Assembly (NCBI GenBank): GCA_049325275.1
Contig: JBMOLU010000084.1
Location: forward strand, 248,001 to 312,000
Source of the DNA: CAIQJJ01 sp049325275
GTDB lineage: Bacteria; Chloroflexota; Anaerolineae; Anaerolineales; UBA4823
Direction: 5' to 3'
Length of the DNA: 64,000 nt
Part shown: piece after piece, positions 1 through 8,952 of the stretch
How positions within the stretch are numbered: position 1 is the stretch's first letter
Layout: every line of letters begins with the position of its first letter
Notes under the pieces: model-generated
What the model was told of the DNA's origin: nothing
Seen by the model: the letters and a program-made list of their open reading frames with translations, nothing else
The model's database searches: none
Translations under genes and position numbers: made by a program

Positions 1-1370
1 AAGATGCGTGTATACCCGTTGATGGCCCGTAGGGGTGCACGCAAATCGTGCGACACCGAATACGAGAAGGCCTCTAGTTCTTTGTTGACAGCCTGGAGTT
101 GGGCGGTTCGCGCTGCGACACGCTGTTCCAGTTCGTCATTCAGCCGGCGGACTTCGTCTTCGGCCTGCTTGCGCTCTGTGACGTTGCGGCTGGCAACCTG
201 AATCTCGACAACTTCATCACCGTGCGCGTCCTTCACCGAGCGGCTGGTCGATTCCAGCCAGACGAAAGAGCCATCTTTGCGGCGCAAGCGAAAAACGGTG
301 ACGTCCGTTATCGCAGCAGCGGTAACCCTTGACAGCGCTCGCGCCACTTTCGTCACGTCCTTGGAGTGGATAAAGTCGAACGCAGAACGCCCGATCAACG
401 CTTCCGGCTCGTACCCCGTCAGGCTGCGGCAGGCAGGGGATACGTAAAGGTACGTGCCGTCGGGCGCGTGGCAGGAAATCATATCGCTCGAGTTCTCTGC
501 CAACAGGCGAAAGCGCTCTTCACGCTCCCGCAAGATCGACGCGGCCTGCTTGAGTTCGGTTACATCCCGCGCTACCCCGATGATCTGCCTGACAAGGCCA
601 TTTTCATCCCGAATGAACGCCCGGCTGCGGCTATGAAGCCAGCGCCACTCACCCTGCGCGTTGCTCACCCGATAGTCCATTTCATAGACTGCGTCACTTG
701 CGTGCACCATTCTGAGATGGTGCGTGGTAACAGCCGGCAGATCGTCGGGGTGCAAAAGCGTTTCGAAAATGGAATCCCTCATCTCCACGATCCCTTCAGG
801 AGAGTACCCCAACATGGATCTCACTTCGCAGTTAATATAGACAACTCGAAGCGTATCCAGATCATAAATATAAACCAGGTCGGGGGTGGTATCCAAAATA
901 CTTTCGGTAAAGTGCCGGCTTTCCCGTAGCGCCCCTTCCGTACGCTTTCGTTCGGCAATTTCATCGCATAGCTGTTGCGTACGCGCTTGGATGCGCTGCT
1001 CCAACTGTGCCCGATGCTGTTCGATCAAACGGCGCTGCTGGCGTTCTTCGAGAATCACGGCCAGCATGAAACAAAAGTTTTTGAGGTAGTCCTCGTACGG
1101 TGCGAAAGCGGGCGGATCAGAAAGCTGAAGCAGCAGCTCTCCATATTTCGAGTTCCCAACTTCGAGCGGAAAACAAACAACAGATGGGTCCGTTATCTCT
1201 TTGCAGGCATCCAAAAAAGTGGCCTGAACGACGCCGGGAACGTCAACAAGCCCCTGGCAGACAAAACGAAAGACGTTCTCATTATCCGGCAAATGAGATA
1301 CGAGGCTTTGCATCAGCAACAACTGCCCCAAAACTTTTGCATCCAAGCCTGTAGCCGATTTCGTTTTCAT
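1..1370 (-). CDS. PAS-domain sensor histidine kinase (partial, runs off left edge)
   Basis: The minus-strand frame is open from an ATG at 1370 to the window edge without a stop, giving 456 residues of an incomplete protein. GAGG lies 8 nt before the ATG. After about 100 residues of unassigned N-terminal domain comes a coiled-coil stretch rich in Gln, Arg and Glu (about 105-150). Two PAS domains follow (about 150-275 and 280-405), with typical PAS-linker ends (GVARDVTE, ASRNVTER). A second helical linker leads to the H-box SHDLRAPL of a HisKA dimerisation domain. The ATP-binding domain would lie beyond the edge. No membrane segment is visible, so a cytoplasmic sensor is likely. It follows the MEDS gene by 69 nt in the same direction and is probably co-transcribed. 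Its ligand and partner regulator are unknown. Confidence 0.88.
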   Translation of the reverse strand, partial: MKTKSATGLDAKVLGQLLLMQSLVSHLPDNENVFRFVCQGLVDVPGVVQATFLDACKEITDPSVVCFPLEVGNSKYGELLLQLSDPPAFAPYEDYLKNFCFMLAVILEERQQRRLIEQHRAQLEQRIQARTQQLCDEIAERKRTEGALRESRHFTESILDTTPDLVYIYDLDTLRVVYINCEVRSMLGYSPEGIVEMRDSIFETLLHPDDLPAVTTHHLRMVHASDAVYEMDYRVSNAQGEWRWLHSRSRAFIRDENGLVRQIIGVARDVTELKQAASILREREERFRLLAENSSDMISCHAPDGTYLYVSPACRSLTGYEPEALIGRSAFDFIHSKDVTKVARALSRVTAAAITDVTVFRLRRKDGSFVWLESTSRSVKDAHGDEVVEIQVASRNVTERKQAEDEVRRLNDELEQRVAARTAQLQAVNKELEAFSYSVSHDLRAPLRAINGYTRI

Positions 1371-1439
1371 GAAGCCGTCCTCAACATGGCTTCTCCCGGA
1401 CGAAAAGCCATCCAGTCACCGCAATGCCAAAATTGCCGT

Positions 1440-2054
1440 TTACCGAGACAGGTATTCTTCTGGAGAAATGAAAAACGGATTCCGGACAACGGAACCCCTC
1501 ACGACCATCAGCGGATGGACCTTGAGGATATCCATGATGGTTGCACCATCGAACTTGCGGGCGTCATACTGGCAAACTGCGGTGATCGGATACTCGCGCA
1601 AGAGCAAGCTTACCCTGGCTTCGTATTCCAACAAACGCTCGCCGCCGGAAATATGCTGAACGTCAGGAAGCATCTCGCCAATCACGCGTGCAGCAGGGTA
1701 CCCCTGCTGCACGGCATCGAGATAGTACTGCCGCAGCATCGTTAACATCCGTTCCGGCTCGAAGCGGTTGTCTTGGAAGTATACGCCACGCGTCCCGGCC
1801 AGCGTCAGTGCGCCTGACTCTCTGGCTTCATCGATCGAAACTCCATAGCGGCCAAAAAAAGCTCCCAATGCAGCTTGATCAACGTTTTCAGCGTAGCAGC
1901 TGGTGCATTCGCCTGCCTGCAAGCCGCTGAGCAAAAAGCGCTTCAGCGATTCATCACGTTCGCGATCACTTTCGAATATCTGGCAAACGTGAACACCCGC
2001 CGGAAACTCCTGGTCTGTAAATCCAAGTGAAATGGTTGAATAGTTGGTGGTCAC
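1440..2054 (-). CDS. MEDS-domain sensory protein
   Basis: The 204-residue product resembles the MEDS domain (methanogen/methylotroph DcmR sensory domain) over nearly its whole length. It shows the opening HVCQIFES, a CQYD segment, a conserved HPLMVVRG and the closing NPFFISPEEYL. A longer frame begins at 2126, but the GTG at 2054 is preceded by GAGGAG with 8-nt spacing, so I chose the GTG. MEDS domains are found in sensor kinases and regulators and are thought to bind small organic ligands. The protein has no output domain of its own, and the histidine kinase follows directly, so it may act as a separate sensory subunit (inference). Confidence 0.8.
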   Translation of the reverse strand: MTTNYSTISLGFTDQEFPAGVHVCQIFESDRERDESLKRFLLSGLQAGECTSCYAENVDQAALGAFFGRYGVSIDEARESGALTLAGTRGVYFQDNRFEPERMLTMLRQYYLDAVQQGYPAARVIGEMLPDVQHISGGERLLEYEARVSLLLREYPITAVCQYDARKFDGATIMDILKVHPLMVVRGSVVRNPFFISPEEYLSR

Positions 2055-2213
2055 GGCGAATGCTCCTCGTTGAATTCTGCTCTTTCCCATTATACATAGA
2101 TTTTTCGATCGAACCGGTTCATTCAAGTAGGTTGTGTACGTCCGTCACGATCGTCTTCCCGCAGAGGAGCACAGCCTTTCAATCGTTTGAACTACCCTCG
2201 TACAGTGCTTAAC

Positions 2214-2255
2214 GCTCACGATGCAGCAGCGCTACGGCGTTGCTGCATCGTGAGC
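2214..2255. other. Long intergenic hairpin
   Basis: A 15-bp perfect inverted repeat (arm GCTCACGATGCAGCA) surrounds a short loop. It lies in the gap between the ABC transporter end (minus strand, 2338) and the MEDS start (2054). The plus strand has TCTTTT after it; the minus strand has no T-run. It is probably a transcription stop or mRNA 3' end for the exporter genes. The rest of the 283-nt gap shows nothing I recognise. Confidence 0.55.
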
Positions 2256-2337
2256 TCTTTTGGTCCATTTGAAAGGAAGCGTCTCGCCTAGCAGCCCGTC
2301 GGAGAAGACTGCGGAACGCCACGTAGAATTTGCTGCG

Positions 2338-4224
2338 TCAATTCACCGGCGCATTCTCAAACTGGCTGTTGTACAGATCGGCATAGAAACCGCCTTTCGA
2401 CAGCAATTTCTCGTGCCGGCCCTGCTCGACGATGTCACCATCGCGCATCACCAAAATCCAGTCGGCGTCACGGATGGTGGAAAGGCGATGGGCAATGATG
2501 AAGCTGGTGCGGCCTTCCATCAGCTTGACCATGGCGTTCTGGATAAGCACTTCGGTGCGAGTATCGACCGAGCTGGTTGCTTCATCGAGAATCAGGATCG
2601 TCGGGTCGGTCAGGATGGCCCGTGCGATCGTCAGGAGCTGCTTTTGCCCTTGCGAAACGTTGGAAGCCTCCTCGTTGAGCACAAAGTGATAGCCATCGGG
2701 CAGCGTGCGCACGAAGTGATCGACGTGGGCAGCACGGGCGGCCGCGTAGACTTCTTCGTCCGTGGCATTCTCACGCCCGTAACGGATGTTTTCCATGATC
2801 GTGCCGTTGAAGAGCCACGTGTCCTGCAAGACCATGCCGAACATGCAGCGCAGGTCGCTGCGGGCGAAATCTTGGATGTTCTGGCCGTCGAATAGGATTC
2901 GACCGCTGTTGACGTCGTAGAAACGCATCAGCAGCTTGACCATGGTCGTCTTGCCGGCGCCCGTCGGGCCGACAATGGCAATCTTCTGCCCGGGTTCGGC
3001 GTAAAAGGAAAAATCGTTGATGATGATTTTTTCGGGGCTGTAACCGAAGTGAACGTTCTCGAAATCGACGCGGCCTTCGACCTGTGCGGGATGGGCAGGC
3101 TCGGCAGGATCTGGCGTCTCTTCAGCTTCACCGAGAAATTCGAAGACGCGCTCGGCAGCCGCAGCCGTCTGCTGGAAGATGTTGGAAATGTTGGCGATCT
3201 GCGTAATCGGTTGGGTGAACGAGCGCACGTACTGGATGAACGCCTGGATATCACCAACGGTAATCGCGTTTTTGATCGCCAGGTATCCACCCAGGATACA
3301 GATGCCGACATACCCCAGGTTGCCGATGAAGTTCATGATCGGCATCATCAGACCCGAAAGAAACTGAGACTTCCAGGCTGAACCAAACAGGGTATCGTTG
3401 AAGGTCTCGAAGCGCGCTACGCTCTCAGCCTCACCGTTGAAGGCCTTCATCACAACGTGGCCGCCGTACATTTCCTCCACGTGCCCGTTGACGTGACCGA
3501 GATAGTCCTGCTGCTGCTTGAAATACTTCTGTGATTGGCCGATCACCGCGCCGATTACGACCATCGAAAGCGGCACGATCAACAGGGCCACCAGCGTCAT
3601 CTGCCAACTGATCGTCAGCATCATGATTAGCACGCCGACCACCGTCGTCACCGAGGTGATGATCTGCGACAGGCTCTGGTTGAGCGTCTGGCTGACGGTA
3701 TCCACGTCGTTGGTAATGCGTGACAGCACCTCGCCGTGGCTGGTGCCGTCGAAGTACTTGAGCGGCATGCGATTGATTTTGGCGGCAATGTCACGGCGGA
3801 AGCGATAGGTGATATCGGCCGAGATACCGGCCATGACCCAGCCCTGGATATAGCCGAACAGTGCGGAGACCAGGTACAGGCCAAGCGTGATCAAGACGAT
3901 CCGCCCGATGTACTCGAAATCGATTCCGGCACCTGTTCCGGCGATCTGATCCATGACGCCTTCGAACAACTTGGTGGTTGCCTTCCCCAAGATTTTGGGG
4001 CCGACGATGGCAAAAACGGTCGATCCGACGGCGATGAACATCACAAACAAGATCGAGGCCCTGTAGGAACCTAAGTATTCGATCAACCTGCGTATCGTGC
4101 CCTTGAAGTCGCGAGCCTTCTCACCTTTCATCATCGCCATCGGGCCGCCACGGCCGGGGCCGGGGCCAAAACCGCCGGGGCGCCCGCCGGCCGGTCTGCG
4201 TGCGTTGCCTGGATTGTGCATCAT
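2338..4224 (-). CDS. ABC exporter half-transporter, subunit with the intact catalytic Walker B
   Basis: The 628-residue product has an N-terminal six-helix ABC transmembrane domain (about 50-350) and a C-terminal ATPase domain (about 390-628). Walker A is GPTGAGKTT, Walker B is ILILDEATSSVD with its catalytic Glu, and the H-loop His is present (IIAHRLST). The signature motif is VSQGQ rather than LSGGQ, that is, degenerate. The first 40 residues are Gly/Pro/Arg-rich. The start at 4224 overlaps the upstream partner's stop by ATGA and has GGAGG upstream; a frame beginning at 4278 lacks this support. Paired with the next gene it forms a heterodimeric exporter like LmrCD, BmrCD or TM287/288. The substrate (drug, lipid or peptide) cannot be read from sequence. 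Confidence 0.9.
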   Translation of the reverse strand: MMHNPGNARRPAGGRPGGFGPGPGRGGPMAMMKGEKARDFKGTIRRLIEYLGSYRASILFVMFIAVGSTVFAIVGPKILGKATTKLFEGVMDQIAGTGAGIDFEYIGRIVLITLGLYLVSALFGYIQGWVMAGISADITYRFRRDIAAKINRMPLKYFDGTSHGEVLSRITNDVDTVSQTLNQSLSQIITSVTTVVGVLIMMLTISWQMTLVALLIVPLSMVVIGAVIGQSQKYFKQQQDYLGHVNGHVEEMYGGHVVMKAFNGEAESVARFETFNDTLFGSAWKSQFLSGLMMPIMNFIGNLGYVGICILGGYLAIKNAITVGDIQAFIQYVRSFTQPITQIANISNIFQQTAAAAERVFEFLGEAEETPDPAEPAHPAQVEGRVDFENVHFGYSPEKIIINDFSFYAEPGQKIAIVGPTGAGKTTMVKLLMRFYDVNSGRILFDGQNIQDFARSDLRCMFGMVLQDTWLFNGTIMENIRYGRENATDEEVYAAARAAHVDHFVRTLPDGYHFVLNEEASNVSQGQKQLLTIARAILTDPTILILDEATSSVDTRTEVLIQNAMVKLMEGRTSFIIAHRLSTIRDADWILVMRDGDIVEQGRHEKLLSKGGFYADLYNSQFENAPVN

Positions 4225-6461
4225 GCCAATTCCTCCTTGCTCAACTGGGAGAACGCAATTTCGCGATAGGTCCCGCAACGCTCCAGCAATTCGTGATGCT
4301 TTCCTTTGCCGACCACTTCGCCTTCATCGAGAACGATAATTTGATCGGCGTTTTTGATCGTGGCCACGCGCTGCGTGACGATGATCACCGTGCTGCCGCC
4401 CGTTTTTTCTTTGAGCGCACGGCGCAAGGCGGCGTCGGTTTTATAGTCCAGGGCAGAGAAACTGTCGTCGAAAATGTAAATCGGCGGCTTCTTGACCAGC
4501 GCCCGGGCAATCGCCAGGCGCTGCTTTTGCCCGCCTGAGACATTCACGCCGCCCTGGGCGATTTCCGCCGCCATGCCTTCGGGCCTGGCGGCGATGAATT
4601 CACCGGCCTGGGCAATCTCGGCCGCCTCGCGCAGCATCTCAGCGCTGGCGTTTTTGTCGGCATACAGCAAGTTGCTTTCGATGGTACCCGAGAACAACAG
4701 GCCTTTTTGCGGAATATAACCGATCTTGTCGCGCAAGTCGGCCTGTGCGACCTGGCGAACGTCGACCCCATCGACATATACTGCGCCGCCGGTAACGTCG
4801 TAAAAGCGTGGGATCAGGTTGATGACGGTCGATTTTCCAGAGCCGGTCGAACCGATGATGGCGGTCGTCTGCCCCGGCTCGGCCGCAAAGGTGATTCCGC
4901 ATAGCACATCTTCTTCCGCGCCGGGGTATCGGAAGTTTACGTCACGGAACTCGACCCGCCCGTGGAAAGGCTGCGGGAAGGGCTGCGGTACGGACGGGTC
5001 TTCGATGGAAAGTTCCGTCTCCAGCACGTCGGCAATGCGAGCGCCCGAAACTGAGGCACGCGGCAGGAAGATGAACATCATCGAAAGCATGATAAATGAG
5101 AAGAAGATCTGCATGGCATACTGCATAAAGGCCATCATATCGCCCACCTGCATGGTCGCTTCGGCCACCTGGTGCGCACCGACCCAGACGATCAGCAGGG
5201 AAATGCCGTTCATGAGCAGCATCATCACCGGAAACATGGTCGCCATCACCCGGGCAATAAACAGGCCAGTCGCGGTCAGGTCGCGGTTCGCCTGATCGAA
5301 ACGCTCCGTCTCGAAGCGCTGCTTGTTGAAGGCACGAATGACCATCATGCCCGAAAGGTTCTCACGCGTCACCAGGTTGAGCCGGTCGACCAGCGACTGC
5401 ATCATCTTAAACTTGGGCAGCGAAATCGAGAAAACGATGGCTATCAGGCTGAGCAAGGCCATCACCGAAACGGCGATGATCCACCACATCGAGGCGCCTT
5501 TGCCCATGGCACGGATGATGCCGCCAATGCCGATGATCGGCGCAAAGAAGACCATGCGCAGGATCATAAAGGTAACCATCTGCACCTGTGTCACGTCGTT
5601 GGTCGAACGTGTGATCAAGGAGGCCGTGGAGAATTTGTCAAACTCAGCGCTGGAGAAACTCTCGACTTTCTTGAACACATCCCGTCGGACATCGCGCGCC
5701 AGACCGGCTGCCGTACGGGCAGACAGGAAACCGGAAGCCACCATCGCCACCCCACCGACGAGCGAGACGAGCAGCATCATGCCGCCGACGCGCAAAATAT
5801 AATCCTGTTGCATTTCGCCGGTATCCAGCTCCAGGGCCTCGTACTCGGCCTTAACGGCTCCCACCGCCATCTGGCTGATCGTGCTATCACCCAGGCTGGC
5901 AAAGTTTTCGTTCATCGCATCCGTCATCTGGGCAAGCTGTTCCGCCGGCAACTTGTCCAGCAAAGCGAACAAATCGGTCCCCGGCGGCAGCTTGGATAAG
6001 TCCAACTGCGAGCCTTCGGCCATCGCCGCCGCCTTGCCTGGATCGGCCATTGCCTGCTCAATTGTATGCGCCACCAAAAGGGGCTTTGCCATCAGCGAGT
6101 CGAGTGCATCGATTCGCGCCTGGTCCAGGTCATTGCGTATGTAGATCGGTTCGCCGGCCAGGGCCAGGTATTCACCGGCATACGCTTCACGTTCGGGTGA
6201 ATCTTCGTTCACCAACGTATAACTTTCCAGAATCAGTGCTTTCTCTGCGTCACCGGTAAACAGGAAGAGTCTCTCCATCCGGCTTTGGCGAATGGCAAGC
6301 GGCACGGCATTTTCCACGCCGCCTTGCTGAATGCCGTTGTTGACGATCTTGGAAAGGTAATCCGGCAGGGCCAGATCGGCATTGGCCTGTATAAACAGCA
6401 GAATAATGTTGAGCAGGACGAGCAGGAGGTAAGGTTTTAAGTATCGAAGCAAACGGAGCAT
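4221..6461 (-). CDS. ABC exporter half-transporter, subunit with degenerate ATP site and large external insert
   Basis: The 746-residue product has a first membrane helix (about 10-30), then roughly 170 mostly acidic residues before helix 2 (about 225). This resembles the extracellular insert of BmrD-type subunits. Five more helices and an ATPase domain follow (about 500-746). Walker A is GSTGSGKST and the signature VSGGQ is canonical. The residue after Walker B Asp is Asp instead of Glu (FDDSFSALD), and the H-loop His is Gln (VTQRVATI). These changes complement those in the downstream subunit, so the heterodimer should have one active and one degenerate ATP site. The start has AAGGAA at good spacing. 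It is the first gene of a two-gene operon with a 4-nt overlap. Confidence 0.92.
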   Translation of the reverse strand: MLRLLRYLKPYLLLVLLNIILLFIQANADLALPDYLSKIVNNGIQQGGVENAVPLAIRQSRMERLFLFTGDAEKALILESYTLVNEDSPEREAYAGEYLALAGEPIYIRNDLDQARIDALDSLMAKPLLVAHTIEQAMADPGKAAAMAEGSQLDLSKLPPGTDLFALLDKLPAEQLAQMTDAMNENFASLGDSTISQMAVGAVKAEYEALELDTGEMQQDYILRVGGMMLLVSLVGGVAMVASGFLSARTAAGLARDVRRDVFKKVESFSSAEFDKFSTASLITRSTNDVTQVQMVTFMILRMVFFAPIIGIGGIIRAMGKGASMWWIIAVSVMALLSLIAIVFSISLPKFKMMQSLVDRLNLVTRENLSGMMVIRAFNKQRFETERFDQANRDLTATGLFIARVMATMFPVMMLLMNGISLLIVWVGAHQVAEATMQVGDMMAFMQYAMQIFFSFIMLSMMFIFLPRASVSGARIADVLETELSIEDPSVPQPFPQPFHGRVEFRDVNFRYPGAEEDVLCGITFAAEPGQTTAIIGSTGSGKSTVINLIPRFYDVTGGAVYVDGVDVRQVAQADLRDKIGYIPQKGLLFSGTIESNLLYADKNASAEMLREAAEIAQAGEFIAARPEGMAAEIAQGGVNVSGGQKQRLAIARALVKKPPIYIFDDSFSALDYKTDAALRRALKEKTGGSTVIIVTQRVATIKNADQIIVLDEGEVVGKGKHHELLERCGTYREIAFSQLSKEELA

Positions 6462-6553
6462 GGGGGATTCCTTAACGAAGGGTTACGGGTGCGAAACGTG
6501 ATGCGTGATACAGGAAGGCGGGCACCTGTCACGCGGCGTTCCATCGTTCAATC

Positions 6554-7411
6554 CTATCCATCAATTCCGGCCAGTCTTGCGCTGACTTCCCACAGTCTTT
6601 TCTGTTGGGTTCCGCTGTAAGAAACCTTTGCCGAGGGCACGTTGCGCTGCTTATCGTCGAAGTACTTACCGGTGATGCCCTCCACATCTGGCGAAGTGGC
6701 CAGGTAGAGCGACGTACGGGCACCCTGTTCGGGAGTGATTGTCAATGGTTTGAGCAGCCGTAAGAGCCAGCCGGCGAAACGGCCGTTGTTCTTGGCGAAA
6801 TTCGACCCCACGAAACCGGGATGGAGGCAGTTCGCCGTAACGCCGGTATCTTGCAACCGCCGTGCCAGTTCGTAGGTAAACATGACGTTGGCCAGCTTGC
6901 TCTGGCTGTAAGCCCCCCAGCTCGAGTAGCGCCGTTCTGCTTGCAGGTCATCGAAATGAATTCTGCCGCCAAAATTGGCGCCGGATGAAACGTTCACGAT
7001 GCGTGCCGGTGCGCTGGCCTGCATTACATCCAGCAGCAGGTTGGTCAACAGAAAATAACTCAGATGGTTGAGGGCGAAGGTCATTTCCAGGCCGTCGGCC
7101 GTGAGTTGACGCTTCAGGAAGAATCCCCCGGCGTTGTTGATCAAGACATGCAACCGATCGTACCGGCTGCGAAACGCCTGCGCCAGGCGGCGAACGTCGG
7201 CCTGCACCGCAAGATCGGCCAACAGGTATTCGACCCGTGGGTTACCCGTTTCGTGGCGGATGCGTTCAGCGGCAGCGACGCTCCGGCCCGGATCACGCCC
7301 CACGCCAACCACGGTTGCTCCCATGCGGGCCAACCCCAGTGCTGTTGCCAACCCAACCCCAGCGGTGGCACCGGTAACCAGGACAATTTTGTCACTCAGA
7401 TTCACGTTCAT
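6554..7411 (-). CDS. Short-chain dehydrogenase/reductase, retinol-dehydrogenase-like
   Basis: The 285-residue product is a Rossmann-fold SDR. It has the cofactor motif TGATAGVGLA near the N-terminus, NNAGG, the catalytic Ser in NVSSGA and the Tyr/Lys pair YSQSK. The FDDLQ segment and the proline-rich C-terminal substrate region match the retinol dehydrogenase/WW-oxidoreductase-like subgroup, which usually uses NADP(H). The start codon directly follows the stop of the preceding SDR (TAAATG), so the two are translated from one message. The physiological substrate is unknown. Confidence 0.88.
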   Translation of the reverse strand: MNVNLSDKIVLVTGATAGVGLATALGLARMGATVVGVGRDPGRSVAAAERIRHETGNPRVEYLLADLAVQADVRRLAQAFRSRYDRLHVLINNAGGFFLKRQLTADGLEMTFALNHLSYFLLTNLLLDVMQASAPARIVNVSSGANFGGRIHFDDLQAERRYSSWGAYSQSKLANVMFTYELARRLQDTGVTANCLHPGFVGSNFAKNNGRFAGWLLRLLKPLTITPEQGARTSLYLATSPDVEGITGKYFDDKQRNVPSAKVSYSGTQQKRLWEVSARLAGIDG

Positions 7412-8278
7412 TTAGAAATCAACCTTCAGCGTCGGTTGAACCGTGTGTACTTGGACTTTCATATCATCGGGTACACGGCCGGTCAGGCGAGAAAACGCTT
7501 CACGGAGCAACCCGCGCCAGAAAACGACAGGCGTCAGCACGTTTACTTCCAGGCCCGTTTTCCCATCCGTAGCCGCTGAAGCCAACCAGAGCGCCTTTTT
7601 GGCCGGTACATCAGGCCGGTGCCCCCACATGCGCGCCACGGCTTCCAGGGGCCTGACTTTTGCTTCGTAACCGGACAGGGCATGAACCTGAGAGAGCATT
7701 TCAGTCTTCACCAGGCCAGGGTTGAAGGCGAAAACGCCCACCCCGCTGCCGCGGTATTCTTTTGCCAGCGCCAGGGTAAAGTTGCGCACCCATGCCTTAC
7801 TGGATGCATAACCGTTTTGCATGGCGACAGGCTCTCGATCGCCACGGCCCAGTAAGTTGATCAACTTGCCGCGCTTCTGCGGCAAGAAACGGCGCAGCGC
7901 AACCATCGAACCGTGATAGGTGCCGTAAATATTGGTCTCGATCGTCCCGGCAAAGTGCTCCACAGGGATGTGTGCCGTAGGCCCATAAGCGGCCGAGATG
8001 CCAGCATTGTTGACCCAGATGTCCAGGCCGCCAAAGGTTTCGATCGCCAGGCGGGCTATCGCTTCCACCTGCGCGAGATCGGCCACATCGCAGGCAGCCC
8101 CTGTAGCGCGCCCGCCCTGCTCGTTGAGCTGGCGGACGGCCGCCGTCACCGAAGCAGCCGAACGTGAAGCGACCACCACAGAGGCACCCTCACGCGCATA
8201 CACCTGGGCGATGGCCAGCCCCAACCCACGCGTGCCGCCGGTAATCACCGCCACTTTTGCTTTCAGTATCTCAGCCAT
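7412..8278 (-). CDS. Short-chain dehydrogenase/reductase with atypical active site
   Basis: The 288-residue product has the SDR cofactor loop TGGTRGLGLA, the NNAG motif and YASSK with the catalytic Tyr and Lys. The catalytic Ser normally 12-14 residues before the Tyr is not seen; that segment reads LLGRGDREPV. It may therefore have altered chemistry or a displaced Ser. AGGAG lies 6 nt before the ATG. It is the first gene of a two-SDR operon and sits downstream of a MarR gene on the same strand, with a 144-nt gap. The substrate is unknown. Confidence 0.85.
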   Translation of the reverse strand: MAEILKAKVAVITGGTRGLGLAIAQVYAREGASVVVASRSAASVTAAVRQLNEQGGRATGAACDVADLAQVEAIARLAIETFGGLDIWVNNAGISAAYGPTAHIPVEHFAGTIETNIYGTYHGSMVALRRFLPQKRGKLINLLGRGDREPVAMQNGYASSKAWVRNFTLALAKEYRGSGVGVFAFNPGLVKTEMLSQVHALSGYEAKVRPLEAVARMWGHRPDVPAKKALWLASAATDGKTGLEVNVLTPVVFWRGLLREAFSRLTGRVPDDMKVQVHTVQPTLKVDF

Positions 8279-8422
8279 ACACGTCTCCTATCCCTATCGG
8301 GTAACTTAAATGCTCTCCAGGTTATCAACGCGAGGCATACCCAAATTAGGGACATTTCTCACCAAAGGCGGAAGAGCCACTTTCGATTCAATTGAGAAGT
8401 TACCCCTGATTTTTGTTTTACA

Positions 8423-8884
8423 TCAACGCGCGGACTCACGATCCTGCCCCTGTTCGAGCTGCCTGGCTGCCTCGGTCAGCGCCATCAAGGCTTCTCCGAT
8501 TTGCTCCTGCTGTTCGGGGGTAAGGCCAAAAACGAGTTTCTCTATCCATGAAAGGCGGACCTTGATGCCTTCTTGGACAAGGCTGTGCCCCTTGGGCGTC
8601 AGGGTGAGCTGCTTGGCGCGCCGATCCTCGGGGCTTTCGGCGCGCTCGATCAGGCCCATCTGGAAGAGCCGTTCCATCATCTGGCTGGCAGCGGCGCTCG
8701 TGATGCCGGTATCTTCACCAATTTGCGAGACACCGCAACTGCCACGATGGTGCAGCCGCATGAGCGCGCTGACCTGCGAAGGCGAAAGGCCGTTCTCGTC
8801 CATGAAGCGCTTGAAATCGCGCATGGAACGGCGCATGAACACCTCGGTCCATTCTTGAAGGATGGCGCTTAACGATTTCCTCAC
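8423..8884 (-). CDS. MarR-family transcriptional regulator
   Basis: The 153-residue product has a winged-helix core (about 35-110). The recognition helix region is GVSQIGEDTGITSAAASQ, and the wing contains ERAESPEDRRAKQLTLT, a MarR hallmark. The GTG start has no clear Shine-Dalgarno, so the exact start is uncertain. A palindrome sits 31 nt upstream, over the expected promoter, which suggests autorepression. The two SDR genes downstream on the same strand are the most likely further targets. Confidence 0.88.
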   Translation of the reverse strand: MRKSLSAILQEWTEVFMRRSMRDFKRFMDENGLSPSQVSALMRLHHRGSCGVSQIGEDTGITSAAASQMMERLFQMGLIERAESPEDRRAKQLTLTPKGHSLVQEGIKVRLSWIEKLVFGLTPEQQEQIGEALMALTEAARQLEQGQDRESAR

Positions 8885-8914
8885 GAGAATAAAAAAATTA
8901 ATCCCTTGTATTAA

Positions 8915-8928
8915 TTAAGTGAACTTAA
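8915..8928. promoter_or_regulatory. Probable MarR operator
   Basis: TTAAGT-GA-ACTTAA is an inverted repeat with 6-bp arms, and extension by two bases per side costs one mismatch. It lies just upstream of the MarR gene in an AT-rich stretch. Size, symmetry and position fit MarR-type operators. Binding by this MarR is inference. Confidence 0.6.
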
Positions 8929-8952
8929 CTATATCAAGCGCAAAATAATCTG

